Of a stretch of 43,833 nucleotides of DNA, positions 1-7,730 are shown piece after piece; the stretch's first letter is position 1; every line of letters starts with the position of its first letter. This DNA comes from a virus. The notes under the pieces were generated by a model that saw only the letters and a program-made list of their open reading frames with translations, had not been told where the DNA came from and searched no databases. The DNA is taken from positions 1 to 43,833 of the IMG/VR virus record IMGVR_UViG_3300005436_000005; one strand, 5' to 3'. A program made the position numbers and the translations under genes.

Positions 1-80
1 GTTAGGCATTTATGAATGCGCTATTGAAGAAATGTTTTTTTATCAATATTTACCAATAAAGTTAAGTGGAGGCATGAGTC
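1..80. repeat. Terminal direct repeat (circular join), left copy
   Basis: The first 80 bases are identical to the last 80. Because a reading frame opened near the right end continues in frame through this repeat, the simplest view is that a circular or circularly permuted genome was cut here and the repeat is the assembly overlap. The non-redundant length is then 43,753 bases. A true short terminal redundancy cannot be excluded from sequence alone. Confidence 0.93.
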
Positions 81-601
81 CAATTTATGAAGGCAGGCTA
101 AAACCTTTTGATAAAATAATAGGTGGTGTTTGTTGTGACTATATTGGTGCGTTTGGAGTGAATAAATACATTGAAAGCAATGTTTATATAACAGCAAAAC
201 ACCTATTCCAATTACCAAATTGTGAGTTTAACAGAGCCGGCTGGCATAGCGATGGATTTTTAACAGATGATATAAATTACATTTGGTGTGATAATACTCC
301 AACTACTTTTAATAGTAGCAAATTCACGCTATCCAACGACCATAATAAATCTATGTTAGAAATGAATGTTCAGGCATTACCGACTAATAACGTTAAATAT
401 TCACCTAATGAATTATTAAGGCTTAATCAATATAATATACATAAAGTAACCTCAATAACAGAACCTGGCATGAGAACATTTTTAAAGGTGTCTTTTAGTT
501 TAGAAAAGTATAACCTTATTGGCAATTCTCACAATTATCTTTTAGATTATAAGTGGGATATGAAACCTCGTAGTGTTGAGCGTAACCATCCTGTTAAATA
601 G
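1..601 (+). CDS. Probable 2-oxoglutarate/Fe(II) dioxygenase-like protein (3' part; gene crosses the join)
   Basis: The full gene begins at 43728 and gives a 208-residue protein after the 80-base overlap is removed; position 1 is the third base of codon 9. Full-length numbering shows an HxD pair in GWHSDGF (H91, D93), a distal H156 in YNIHKV and R167 eleven residues later in GMRTFLKVSFS. This is the spacing expected of the 2OG-Fe(II) oxygenase double-stranded beta-helix: two His and one Asp bind iron and the Arg binds the 2OG carboxylate. A segment reading IWCDNTPTTF lies where the sheet core would be. The start overlaps the DUF7352 gene by ATGA, so the two are cotranslated. The substrate is unknown; protein, nucleobase or small-molecule hydroxylation are all possible. 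The family is inferred from motif order only, and no Sec signal or membrane segment is present. An ATG at 32 is an internal methionine, not the start. Confidence 0.7.
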   Translation, partial: LGIYECAIEEMFFYQYLPIKLSGGMSPIYEGRLKPFDKIIGGVCCDYIGAFGVNKYIESNVYITAKHLFQLPNCEFNRAGWHSDGFLTDDINYIWCDNTPTTFNSSKFTLSNDHNKSMLEMNVQALPTNNVKYSPNELLRLNQYNIHKVTSITEPGMRTFLKVSFSLEKYNLIGNSHNYLLDYKWDMKPRSVERNHPVK

Positions 602-637
602 CCCTGTTTAGCACTCCGCTTGCAGGGCTTTATTTTT
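600..637. terminator. Bidirectional intrinsic terminator
   Basis: AGCCCTG (600-606) pairs perfectly with CAGGGCT (623-629) around a 16-base loop, followed by TTATTTTTT on the plus strand. It sits between the converging dioxygenase gene and the membrane-protein genes, where it could stop transcripts from both sides. Confidence 0.85.
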
Positions 638-1002
638 TACCCTAAAGTATCGGTAACTATTTGAGGCACTTTTTTTCTTGTAAAAGTGTAGGTTAATAAG
701 AACAGTACTACATAAAATATAGCGTGTCCCCATCGATCCCAAGTAGTAAGCTTATACATACCTTCAGGTATTTTCATATGCATGACGTAGTAGGCTTCGT
801 ACCTTATCCATAATGCAGGTATTTCAGCGCATATAGCAAGCCCGTAAGTGAAGATGATCAGTATTTGTATTATCCACTCATCAGACTTGTGCATTAACCT
901 CTTAGCACGGTTTATATGCCACCCAAACATAATAGGCAGCCCAAGTAGTATGATTACATTAATTGCCGTTATAACGGCTTTATTCACATCATTTTCATTC
1001 AT
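637..1002 (-). CDS. Polytopic membrane protein, unknown function
   Basis: A 121-residue protein with about three hydrophobic helices (near residues 10-28, 43-62 and 93-110) joined by charged loops, one with the basic stretch HINRAKRLMHK. It is the last gene of the fibre operon, and its start overlaps the preceding gene by 8 bases, so coupled translation is likely. No family is recognised. It has no soluble catalytic domain and does not look like a typical two-helix holin. Together with the next two genes it forms a set of three similar-sized polytopic proteins, possibly a membrane complex. Confidence 0.8.
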   Translation of the reverse strand: MNENDVNKAVITAINVIILLGLPIMFGWHINRAKRLMHKSDEWIIQILIIFTYGLAICAEIPALWIRYEAYYVMHMKIPEGMYKLTTWDRWGHAIFYVVLFLLTYTFTRKKVPQIVTDTLG

Positions 1003-1348
1003 CTGATTTACCTTTCACGAGTGTAGAAAGTGCAGTTCCACCAGTTACAAGCCCGAACCCTAGTGCACCTAAAAATATAGCAGCTTTTACCATTGCATAT
1101 AGCTCAATTTTGAGGCCATAAACCTGAAAATCTAATGCTTCTCTGGAAGTTGGCAATAGCATGATACTATAAGCGACTGTAAATCCCATAGCCAAAACCC
1201 GAATTGTTATTTTGTTTTTAGTGTCGGGCTTGTTAGTTGCCATTCGTATTTGATAATCTATATAAAAGTAGTATGCAGCAATTATAGTTACGCAAATAAC
1301 GACAACTAAAGCTACCTGCGTATAATTGGTGCAATCAACATTCATCAT
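995..1348 (-). CDS. Polytopic membrane protein, unknown function
   Basis: A 117-residue protein with helices near residues 10-30, 48-66 and 85-104; the last is glycine-rich (GALGFGLVTGGTAL). A second methionine directly follows the first, so the start could be one codon later. It overlaps the upstream membrane-protein gene by 14 bases. Function is not recognised; the middle member of three consecutive polytopic proteins placed after the tail-fibre genes. Confidence 0.8.
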   Translation of the reverse strand: MMNVDCTNYTQVALVVVICVTIIAAYYFYIDYQIRMATNKPDTKNKITIRVLAMGFTVAYSIMLLPTSREALDFQVYGLKIELYAMVKAAIFLGALGFGLVTGGTALSTLVKGKSDE

Positions 1349-1709
1349 TGAATAATCCGTGTTGTAACCCGGAGGTTAATATAAAAACACTTGTTATAAA
1401 TATTGCAGCAGCATAAAAGACCATTAAGAATACAGCATCGAATATTTCTGTTACTGTAACCGCAGCCCATATAAAGTTAATAATAAAAGTGAATTTATTT
1501 ATTATGTTAAACTGCCATTGCTTTGTATCTGATATACCATGCCATTCATCTATAACTAAAAATAGTAAAATAGCTGCCATTAAAATATATACACATCCCT
1601 TAAGTATAGTAGGGGGTAAAACGCCCCCATACAAAAGTAACAAGTATATAAAAAACCCTACTCCGTGAATGAGTAGGGCAATAAGGCTTGGTATTCCTGC
1701 TTTTGTCAT
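1335..1709 (-). CDS. Polytopic membrane protein, unknown function
   Basis: A 124-residue protein with four likely membrane helices (about residues 8-28, 34-52, 72-90 and 92-112). The start overlaps the upstream stop as ATGA. First of the three-gene membrane set. No conserved catalytic motif is visible. Holin, superinfection exclusion or envelope modification are all possible, with no sequence evidence to choose between them. Confidence 0.8.
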   Translation of the reverse strand: MTKAGIPSLIALLIHGVGFFIYLLLLYGGVLPPTILKGCVYILMAAILLFLVIDEWHGISDTKQWQFNIINKFTFIINFIWAAVTVTEIFDAVFLMVFYAAAIFITSVFILTSGLQHGLFNDEC

Positions 1710-1936
1710 TGTTTTAACGGGTCTTTAACACACCTTTTTAAAACTGGATCACCAGTATATCCCGGATCACAGTTTGGATAAGTACCACCTTCGGGGCCAC
1801 GATTCGCTTGCTTTTCATCAATCTTAGTTTTGATAATGTCTAAAACATCATCACCATAATGGTCAATAGCCCACAATATTGCTGACCATAACCAATTTAC
1901 CCATCCTGCTTTTTGTTCTTGCTGTTGCTTATTCAT
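1706..1936 (-). CDS. Small protein with amphipathic N-terminus and Cys-pair tail
   Basis: A 76-residue protein. A Gln-rich start is followed by a Trp-rich segment (WVNWLWSAILWAI) that could lie in or on a membrane, then a charged helix, then a Pro/Gly-rich tail with two cysteines in CDPGYTGDPVLKRC. The tail resembles a small disulfide loop and suggests that the C-terminus may be exposed outside the cytoplasm. The gene sits between the fibre-associated genes and the membrane trio, overlapping the next gene by ATGA. Confidence 0.75.
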   Translation of the reverse strand: MNKQQQEQKAGWVNWLWSAILWAIDHYGDDVLDIIKTKIDEKQANRGPEGGTYPNCDPGYTGDPVLKRCVKDPLKQ

Positions 1937-1948
1937 GTTGTTGTTTAT

Positions 1949-2332
1949 TTAGTACCCTTCAACTCGGAGGTCGATGCTCATGCCCGTTAAATTAGTGGCA
2001 AATGTCAGACCAGTAACTGTTTGTAATAATGCTGTAACCTGTGTGCTATTTACTGTAAGTATATTGACCACGATTGCCGTTGCAGATCTGCTTTTCTCTG
2101 TTACAATAGGAATAGCTAACAACGATGTAGTATTTGAAATTGGATTTATCTGTACTGATGTAATAGCCGAAAAACCAGCTTCTGTAATATCAAGAGTATA
2201 ACCATTTGCAGCACTACCTGATAGAGCGAATATCTTAGAGTATATCCGTATATTATTGTTTTGAGGGCCGCCAGCCGTTCCCTTCATCGTTATTGTTGTT
2301 GCGTCTGCCGCAGATGGGTTTGATAATGGCAT
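1949..2332 (-). CDS. Probable virion structural protein (fibre-associated)
   Basis: A 127-residue protein, Thr/Ser/Ala-rich and predicted to be nearly all beta strand (alternating hydrophobic and small polar residues, almost no charge). It starts five bases after the preceding structural gene stops. This composition and context suit a small tail-fibre or head-fibre component; no family is recognised. Confidence 0.65.
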   Translation of the reverse strand: MPLSNPSAADATTITMKGTAGGPQNNNIRIYSKIFALSGSAANGYTLDITEAGFSAITSVQINPISNTTSLLAIPIVTEKSRSATAIVVNILTVNSTQVTALLQTVTGLTFATNLTGMSIDLRVEGY

Positions 2333-2337
2333 GGTGA

Positions 2338-3735
2338 TTAAGTTAATTCTGTAACTAATAATGTCCCTGCTCCAATGGCGGTGATTATACCTGTGTAACC
2401 AAAGGGAACCTCATAATAACCGTTAGTTATTAATCTTGCTGTGAATACCGTAGCGCTTGCTCCAGATCCCAACAGCACCAATATAGTACCTGTGACCGAA
2501 AACATAGTAGCCCCCTTTCGTAATGGGTTAGCCGCTAATACTGTTGTTGTAGTTGCAAGGGTTGTATTACTTACTGTAGTTCCCGTAGCTGGCCTCTGCT
2601 GTAAGTTTGTAAGTAAGTTAAATATAGCCTTTAATAAAGATATTTCGCTTTGCGACCCTGTAACACTTGTTGCTGCTGCATCTGACGGCGTACCCTGATC
2701 GGCGTTAATAGCTTGTAGTTGAGTAAGTATACTTGCTAAGTTACCTCCAGATTCTTTCGCCAACGTACTAACATCGGTTGCAGCCGTAGGATTTGATATT
2801 GTTACCGTACCGCTTACAGGTTGTGTAGCAGGAAAGTTAGATACACTGACTGTATTAACAGGGTTGCTAATGGCAACCGTGCCTGACACTGGAATAGGAT
2901 TACCAACGTCATTAGAAATTTCCGTATTCGCCGGAAAGTTACTTACAGATACTTGTTGAGTAGTCGGAAAAGTAACGTTTGCATTTACAGTCCCCGACAC
3001 TGGTTGAGTCGCAGGAAAATTGCTTACCGCAACGTTAAAAGGCGTAGCTTGGCTGCCGTATGTCTGGTTATTACCATTGACAATCTGTACTTTATTTTGA
3101 CCATTTGTCTGATTAGCTGATGTAGCTAATGCCGATACGTCTGTTGCTGATGAAGGGTTAACCACGTTTACATCTAAACCAAACTTGCTACCTGTTGCAG
3201 TTCCTGTAAGTTCTTTACGTGACCCTGTGGCGTTTTCTTTTGCTTGGTGTGTAACTTTGCTTACCAACGCTAAGTTAGTGTCTGTGATAGCAGTTACTGC
3301 GCTCTGTTGAGTAGGCTGAACATTATTACTTAACCCTATTGCTATCAAAAACTGAGTTTGTGCTGTTGAGCCATTGGTATATGTAAAAGAAAATCCATAG
3401 CCCTTAGCATTAAAAGCAGAGCCGAATGATTTAACTATTGTGGGGTCATACGGCACGTTCGCAGGAACGAACGGCAATTGGTTACCATTTGCATCGTAAT
3501 ACACAACCGAAAAAGCGCCAGGCACATCACTTACTATTTGGTAGTCTACCGCAGTAGTCCCATTGTAATAAATAATACCAGATGACCATACAGCATTTGC
3601 GGCAAGTGGCGATGTAGTAAGCGCAGCCATACCAGCAACTGGTATTGGCACTACACCAGCAGGGGACACGCCTTTCGTTGTTGGATTGAACCCTCCAGTT
3701 TGAGGTGTTATATTGGATTGTGAATTATCAGCCAT
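2338..3735 (-). CDS. Repeat-containing tail fibre or fibre-associated protein
   Basis: A 465-residue, low-charge, Thr/Ser/Val/Asn-rich protein. The middle carries imperfect repeats built from VSNFPA followed by TQPVSGTV, with at least three VSNFPA and three PVSGTV units between roughly residues 230 and 320. Such alternating motifs are common in phage fibre proteins, probably forming a beta shaft. The C-terminal 80 residues (from about TTLATTTTVLAANPLRKG) form a separate hydrophobic beta domain. It lies six bases downstream of the sialidase-like fibre gene, suggesting that both belong to the host-recognition apparatus. The DNA repeats are coding and diverged, not a CRISPR. Confidence 0.7.
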   Translation of the reverse strand: MADNSQSNITPQTGGFNPTTKGVSPAGVVPIPVAGMAALTTSPLAANAVWSSGIIYYNGTTAVDYQIVSDVPGAFSVVYYDANGNQLPFVPANVPYDPTIVKSFGSAFNAKGYGFSFTYTNGSTAQTQFLIAIGLSNNVQPTQQSAVTAITDTNLALVSKVTHQAKENATGSRKELTGTATGSKFGLDVNVVNPSSATDVSALATSANQTNGQNKVQIVNGNNQTYGSQATPFNVAVSNFPATQPVSGTVNANVTFPTTQQVSVSNFPANTEISNDVGNPIPVSGTVAISNPVNTVSVSNFPATQPVSGTVTISNPTAATDVSTLAKESGGNLASILTQLQAINADQGTPSDAAATSVTGSQSEISLLKAIFNLLTNLQQRPATGTTVSNTTLATTTTVLAANPLRKGATMFSVTGTILVLLGSGASATVFTARLITNGYYEVPFGYTGIITAIGAGTLLVTELT

Positions 3736-3740
3736 TATAT

Positions 3741-6176
3741 TTAGAATTTAACTCTGTATTGTGTTCCTGTGCCATAAAATTCATATGTGCTACCTGCTGC
3801 AATATTATATGTTGCTGCGCCATTAACTAATTGCCCTCCAGTACCCTGTACCGTTATTGTACCAGCGCCGTTATTTGCTACTACAAACGTTTGACCAGCA
3901 ACCGATGTTGGTAAGGTAACTGTAAACGTATTGGCGGTACAATCTATGTAATAATCACTTGTTAATGCGGTATAGGTTGCTGTTTTTGCCGTGTATGACT
4001 TAACCATACTTGTCGTAACAGAGTTTTGTACATAAGCTGTTGTGGCTATTTGAGTACTATTCGTGCCCGCTGCTGCCGTTGGTGCCGCAGGAGTTCCCGT
4101 AAACGTAGGGCTAATAGCCTTTACTGGTGTACCTGTACCTGTTGCAGCCATTATGTATTGCTGCTTAGTAGTGGCATCCACCATTAAGAAATTGTTGGTT
4201 GTGAGTACGCTTGTGGGAGTTATATCCCAAAACCAGTTACCAGCCTGTGTGGCGTGCCATAAATAAGCCGTTCCGTTTGTAGATCTAGCCTGAAATATAT
4301 TAGTAGTAGCGCCTGTACCTGCTTCACCTGTCAATTCAAATGTACCAGGATTAATAGGGCTTGTAATTTGAGACAATGGATTATAATATGTTCCTTCTCT
4401 TGGCACTAAAGTAGTAGTTGATGTACCATCAAAATATCTATACCCCTTTACTTGAGCAGGAGGGGGGCTATTTGCATCTGTAGTATAATTATAAACAAAC
4501 GAATATAAACTTTCAAACTCCTTATTTGCATCTACAGTAGGATCATTTTGATAGCCATCTGTAAGAGTACCAATGATGGTGTTATTATCTAAAGCGGCTA
4601 CAGCAGGTTGACCGTATAGATTTCTAAAGTTGGGGACAGGTCTTTGTAATGTTGACCTTTGAGTCCATGCTAGAGAACTTCCAAAAACGTCAGCAGATTT
4701 ATTTACATATACTTGCATGGCATCTGAATAGCGTTGGGATGTTATGCCACTTCTTGCTATGCCAAACAATATGACTTCATCTTTTGATGCGTTGTATAAA
4801 ATAGCAGGACAAGCAGATCGAACACCTACAGGTACATTATAAGTATTGGTTAACCCCTGATCTGTCCAAGTCGAACCGTTGTCCGACGATTTAAATTGGT
4901 AATATGGCCCGTTATCATCGTTACGAGCAACCATGATAAGTTTATTGGAACCTATATAAGCTATTGCGGGTTCGGTAACCTTTTTAGTTAATGTAGATGA
5001 AAAATCGTAAGGCGTGCTTAGTATTGTCCACGTCGAACCATTATCGGTTGATTGTAGTAACCTGCTTATACGGTTTCCAGTATAAGTTATGTGCAGCAAC
5101 TTGCCGTTTGCCTGTATGATTTTACCATACCCTATTGTACCCAATGGCACTAAAGACGGCGCAAGGCTTGTAAACGAACTCCAAGTTGTACCCCCATTAT
5201 CAGAGTATATATAACCCCAATCCTTCTCAGCTACACCTATATAATCGTATTCACGTATAAACACAATTATGCGTCCCGTGCTTGTTATGCTACCTGATAT
5301 GTTCCTGTCATCCCAAGAACTATTAAAAATAGTAGTAACTGCTGAATAGGTTTTGCCGTTATCGGTAGACTTACGCATAACAATACGCCCTGAGTTATCT
5401 AAATGGCCCGCATCTGTACCTATCCTAAAGAAATTATAAACAGTGTTGCTATATGGATCTAAAATTCCCTCGCTTGAATGTTCCGTTGAAACACTATATG
5501 ATGGTGAGGCGCCTGAAATCTGCCAGTTGTTAAGCGAATCGATGTTAGATTTGGTAATTTTTGGAGTATAATTATTGACTACAGACGTGTCAGAGCCCGC
5601 ACCTCCAACTAATGCTATAATACCATCTTTTTGTTGGAATTGAACATTGTTTATAGTAGCGAAAGAGGGTGCTGTAATTCTGATGCCTGTATTAACCCCA
5701 ATACCTAATGTTGTTTGTGAGTTTAGCTGTTTAGCACTTAAGAACTGACCCCTAAAGTCAAGATAACCGCTATTAGTACCTGTACCCGATCCATAATATA
5801 GCATTGTTGTCGTACCATCTACATTTTTAAATGCTACGCCGCCATTCCCAGCACCATCACCATAAAAAGTTGGTGTATATAAAGATGTGTTACCACTAAA
5901 ATTATTATTACCTGACCACGTGTTATTAGCTGCCTTTATGCTATCTATTTTTTGATTAAACGATTTGCCATAGAGTTTATTTATTTCAGTTGCTGTATAC
6001 CACCTATTATATTTACTTCCTGAATAAACCCAAATTTGTTTAAGCGTATCTGCTGCTGTTCCGTAGTATCTAAATTGTGGTGTATAGGCTGTCGTAGGCG
6101 TTGGCAGCGTGGCTGTGCTTTGCGCCATAGCAAACACAGGAGCAAAAAGTAGTGCTATAATTAATCGTTTAAGCAT
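3741..6176 (-). CDS. Sialidase-like beta-propeller tail fibre with N-terminal signal peptide
   Basis: An 811-residue protein when started at the methionine of MLKRLIIALLF; a longer open frame to 6251 has no better start. Residues 1-19 form a classic Sec signal peptide with cleavage predicted after AMA. Residues about 235-530 form a BNR/sialidase propeller. Four Asp-box motifs are visible (S-T-D-N-G-K-T-Y at 270, S-D-N-G-G-T-T-W at 325, and similar at 376 and 430), as is an FRI motif (R251) like the FRIP Arg of sialidases, and a TEP...VARND stretch (E402, R418) matching the Glu/Arg strand of the family. The C-terminal half resembles phage fibre tails, with repeated SPTFTGTPAAP-type linkers. 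It may cleave or bind terminal sugars on the host surface. Enzyme activity is inferred, since a full Arg triad and catalytic Tyr were not aligned. A signal peptide on a virion fibre is odd; secretion as an exported glycan hydrolase is the alternative. Confidence 0.75.
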   Translation of the reverse strand: MLKRLIIALLFAPVFAMAQSTATLPTPTTAYTPQFRYYGTAADTLKQIWVYSGSKYNRWYTATEINKLYGKSFNQKIDSIKAANNTWSGNNNFSGNTSLYTPTFYGDGAGNGGVAFKNVDGTTTMLYYGSGTGTNSGYLDFRGQFLSAKQLNSQTTLGIGVNTGIRITAPSFATINNVQFQQKDGIIALVGGAGSDTSVVNNYTPKITKSNIDSLNNWQISGASPSYSVSTEHSSEGILDPYSNTVYNFFRIGTDAGHLDNSGRIVMRKSTDNGKTYSAVTTIFNSSWDDRNISGSITSTGRIIVFIREYDYIGVAEKDWGYIYSDNGGTTWSSFTSLAPSLVPLGTIGYGKIIQANGKLLHITYTGNRISRLLQSTDNGSTWTILSTPYDFSSTLTKKVTEPAIAYIGSNKLIMVARNDDNGPYYQFKSSDNGSTWTDQGLTNTYNVPVGVRSACPAILYNASKDEVILFGIARSGITSQRYSDAMQVYVNKSADVFGSSLAWTQRSTLQRPVPNFRNLYGQPAVAALDNNTIIGTLTDGYQNDPTVDANKEFESLYSFVYNYTTDANSPPPAQVKGYRYFDGTSTTTLVPREGTYYNPLSQITSPINPGTFELTGEAGTGATTNIFQARSTNGTAYLWHATQAGNWFWDITPTSVLTTNNFLMVDATTKQQYIMAATGTGTPVKAISPTFTGTPAAPTAAAGTNSTQIATTAYVQNSVTTSMVKSYTAKTATYTALTSDYYIDCTANTFTVTLPTSVAGQTFVVANNGAGTITVQGTGGQLVNGAATYNIAAGSTYEFYGTGTQYRVKF

Positions 6177-6201
6177 GCCCCTAAGATAATACGAAAAAGT
6201 T

Positions 6202-6231
6202 TTGATTACAAAAACTATATTGTTACATTTG
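6202..6231 (+). promoter_or_regulatory. Bacteroidota-type promoter for the RNA ligase operon
   Basis: TTG (6202-6204), 19 bases, then TACATTTG (6224-6231), an exact match to the Bacteroidota -7 consensus TAnnTTTG. The first start codon follows 22 bases later. The same spacing recurs at 7007 and 36638. Confidence 0.7.
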
Positions 6232-6253
6232 TCAATAAACAATAAGAACAAAT

Positions 6254-6820
6254 ATGAAGAAAATTAGCACACTATTTAAAAAAGACCCGAGCGATTTAGG
6301 GCGGGTAATTAACGAGATTAACCCTGAAAATAAATGGGCTTTAAGTACTGGTATAGCCACTAGAAAGTACGACGGTACAGCTTGCGCCGTAATAAATGGC
6401 GAATTATACAAACGGTACGACGTAAAGCGAGGCAAAACTGTTCCCAATGGCGCTATCCCATGCCAAGCCCCTGATGAAATAACAGGACATTGGCCGCACT
6501 GGGTAAAATGCGACTCGTCTAATAAAGCCGACAAATGGCATATAGAGGCGTTTGGAAATGAATACCAGAATATTGTTTTTGGCGACGGCACTTATGAACT
6601 TATAGGCGAAAAGATACAAGGCAACCCAGAAAAAATTGGGGGACACGTATTAGTTGAACATGGTAAAGATATTTTAAATCTACCCGACAGGTCATTCGAC
6701 GGCATTAAAGAATATTTAACTAATAACGATATTGAAGGCATAGTTTTTCATGCTAATGATTTGTCAGGTCGTATGTGCAAAATAAGAAAATCTGATTTCG
6801 GTATAAAAAGAAATAACTAA
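6254..6820 (+). CDS. RNA ligase-like nucleotidyltransferase (DUF5565/RNA ligase 1 type)
   Basis: A 188-residue protein with the covalent nucleotidyltransferase signature. The motif I lysine is K38 in RKYDGT, a motif III-like stretch YELIGEK spans residues 114-120, motif IV is EGIVF at 161-165 and motif V is CKIRK at 175-179. This set matches the phage DUF5565 family of compact RNA ligases, which form a ligase-AMP intermediate and seal 5'-phosphate to 3'-OH ends. It is shorter than T4 Rnl1/Rnl2 and has no obvious extra domain. The likely role is RNA repair, for example of host tRNAs cut by an antiviral nuclease; no kinase/phosphatase partner is seen. First gene of a plus-strand operon, directly after a strong promoter match. 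Confidence 0.8.
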   Translation: MKKISTLFKKDPSDLGRVINEINPENKWALSTGIATRKYDGTACAVINGELYKRYDVKRGKTVPNGAIPCQAPDEITGHWPHWVKCDSSNKADKWHIEAFGNEYQNIVFGDGTYELIGEKIQGNPEKIGGHVLVEHGKDILNLPDRSFDGIKEYLTNNDIEGIVFHANDLSGRMCKIRKSDFGIKRNN

Positions 6821-6821
6821 C

Positions 6822-6983
6822 ATGATTAAAACAATTCAGCAGTATGCCATTGAAAAGGGCACATCCCCGCAAAACGTTCGTAACAAAAAGAAACTCTCTA
6901 TAGTTGATCTGGAAATATATGCTTTGCATAAAGGCGTGTATATACCAGTGGGGAAACAGAAATTTGTGGAGGTAGAAAAATAA
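6822..6983 (+). CDS. Small protein, unknown
   Basis: A 53-residue basic protein (MIKTIQQYAI...). The segment QQYAIEKGTSPQNVRNKKK is reminiscent of a short helix-turn-helix in which a helix-breaking Gly precedes a recognition-like helix. The start lies one base after the RNA ligase stop, so it belongs to that operon. A DNA-binding role is possible but weakly supported. Confidence 0.7.
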   Translation: MIKTIQQYAIEKGTSPQNVRNKKKLSIVDLEIYALHKGVYIPVGKQKFVEVEK

Positions 6984-7006
6984 TTTACATTTATTTCATA
7001 TTCCTA

Positions 7007-7036
7007 TTGACAATATAAATAATAGTATTACCTTTA
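7007..7036 (+). promoter_or_regulatory. Bacteroidota-type promoter for the 7.05-9.40 kb small-gene operon
   Basis: TTG (7007-7009), 19 bases, TACCTTTA (7029-7036). Over 30 bases it closely resembles the site at 36638-36667, sharing CTATTGACAATAT and ATTACCTTT, so both early operons probably respond to the same factor. Confidence 0.7.
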
Positions 7037-7050
7037 CATCATAATTAAAA

Positions 7051-7176
7051 ATGAAACGCATTATGAAATCAATTATCAACTTTCAAACAGACAAATGGTA
7101 TGTAGCCGTTGGATTGGCTCTTACACTTGCAGCAGCAATTTTATCAGCTTTACACTTTGGATTACACGTTAAATAA
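7051..7176 (+). CDS. Small single-pass membrane protein
   Basis: A 41-residue protein with a polar start and one strongly hydrophobic helix (about residues 18-36, VAVGLALTLAAAILSAL). A second methionine four codons in is an alternative start. First gene after the 7.0 kb promoter. Function is not recognised. Confidence 0.65.
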   Translation: MKRIMKSIINFQTDKWYVAVGLALTLAAAILSALHFGLHVK

Positions 7177-7178
7177 TT

Positions 7179-7424
7179 ATGACACCCGAAATAACCATAA
7201 CCAACGAAACTAGTAAGTCGGTAACGATTAACATTGAGGGAGACAAAGTAGAGCAGGCTGTAATATTAAAGGCTGACCTTTGCGAATACGTATCAGAGCA
7301 CGGTCTTAACATATTGGAGTTTGTAACGCCAGACTGCGATATTGAGCAAGTTGAACTTGACCCCGCCACGTATTTAAACGATAACCTTTTAGACGTTGTA
7401 AAGGAGTACTATTATGAAAATTAA
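7179..7424 (+). CDS. Small acidic protein, unknown
   Basis: An 81-residue, strongly acidic protein (many Asp/Glu, few Lys/Arg). N-terminal beta-rich half (TPEITITNETSKSVTINIEG), helical C-terminal half ending VVKEYYYEN. Acidic small early proteins are often DNA mimics or enzyme inhibitors, but nothing specific supports that here. Starts three bases after the preceding stop. Confidence 0.75.
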   Translation: MTPEITITNETSKSVTINIEGDKVEQAVILKADLCEYVSEHGLNILEFVTPDCDIEQVELDPATYLNDNLLDVVKEYYYEN

Positions 7425-7539
7425 TTATTACGAATTGGCGATAGCAACTGGACTAAGCCAAGAGGCGGCCAAATTATTTGCAACAGCTATGACACATAGC
7501 GACAAACTGAATATCAACCATTTAATAGTTAAGCCATGA
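7414..7539 (+). CDS. Tiny protein, unknown
   Basis: A 41-residue protein (MKINYYELAIATGLS...). The frame begins 11 bases inside the preceding gene and its stop overlaps the next start as ATGA, the junction style used throughout this operon. YELAIATGLSQEAAKLF could form two short helices. No function is recognised. Confidence 0.65.
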   Translation: MKINYYELAIATGLSQEAAKLFATAMTHSDKLNINHLIVKP

Positions 7540-7724
7540 CAACCGACGAACGAATAGTACAATGCTACAAAGATTTAAAAGCTTCAATAGAAAGAGAAAA
7601 TACGATGCTTAGCCCACATACTAATAATGTTATAAAGATTAACAAACAATACATGCTCGGTAAGTTCGAGTTATGGATGTTTGAAGATCTCGAACGATTA
7701 GACTTAATCAACAACACTAAATAA
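7536..7724 (+). CDS. Small helical protein, unknown
   Basis: A 62-residue charged, mostly helical protein (TTDERIVQCYKDLKASIEREN...). ATGA overlap with the gene before it. No motif is recognised. Confidence 0.75.
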   Translation: MTTDERIVQCYKDLKASIERENTMLSPHTNNVIKINKQYMLGKFELWMFEDLERLDLINNTK

Positions 7725-7730
7725 AGGAAG

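Noticed and set aside
1-80. Terminal repeat as a fixed packaged end (cos or DTR)
   Set aside because: The repeat falls inside a coding gene and is only 80 bases, better explained by assembly overlap of a circular map; ends cannot be fixed without read data.
32-601. A gene starting at the ATG at position 32
   Set aside because: The frame is open upstream through the join, and the earlier ATG at 43728 overlaps the preceding stop in the ATGA style used throughout the genome.
2338-3735. Repeats suggesting CRISPR or a recombination array
   Set aside because: The copies are diverged, in frame and encode VSNFPA/PVSGTV units of a fibre protein, with no regular spacers.
2338-6176. Diversity-generating retroelement target in the fibre genes
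   Set aside because: No reverse transcriptase or template repeat is present, and the C-terminal ends do not show a variable-repeat pattern.
6232-6646. Minus-strand open frames of 80-119 residues
   Set aside because: They are antisense to the RNA ligase gene, which has a promoter and clear motifs.
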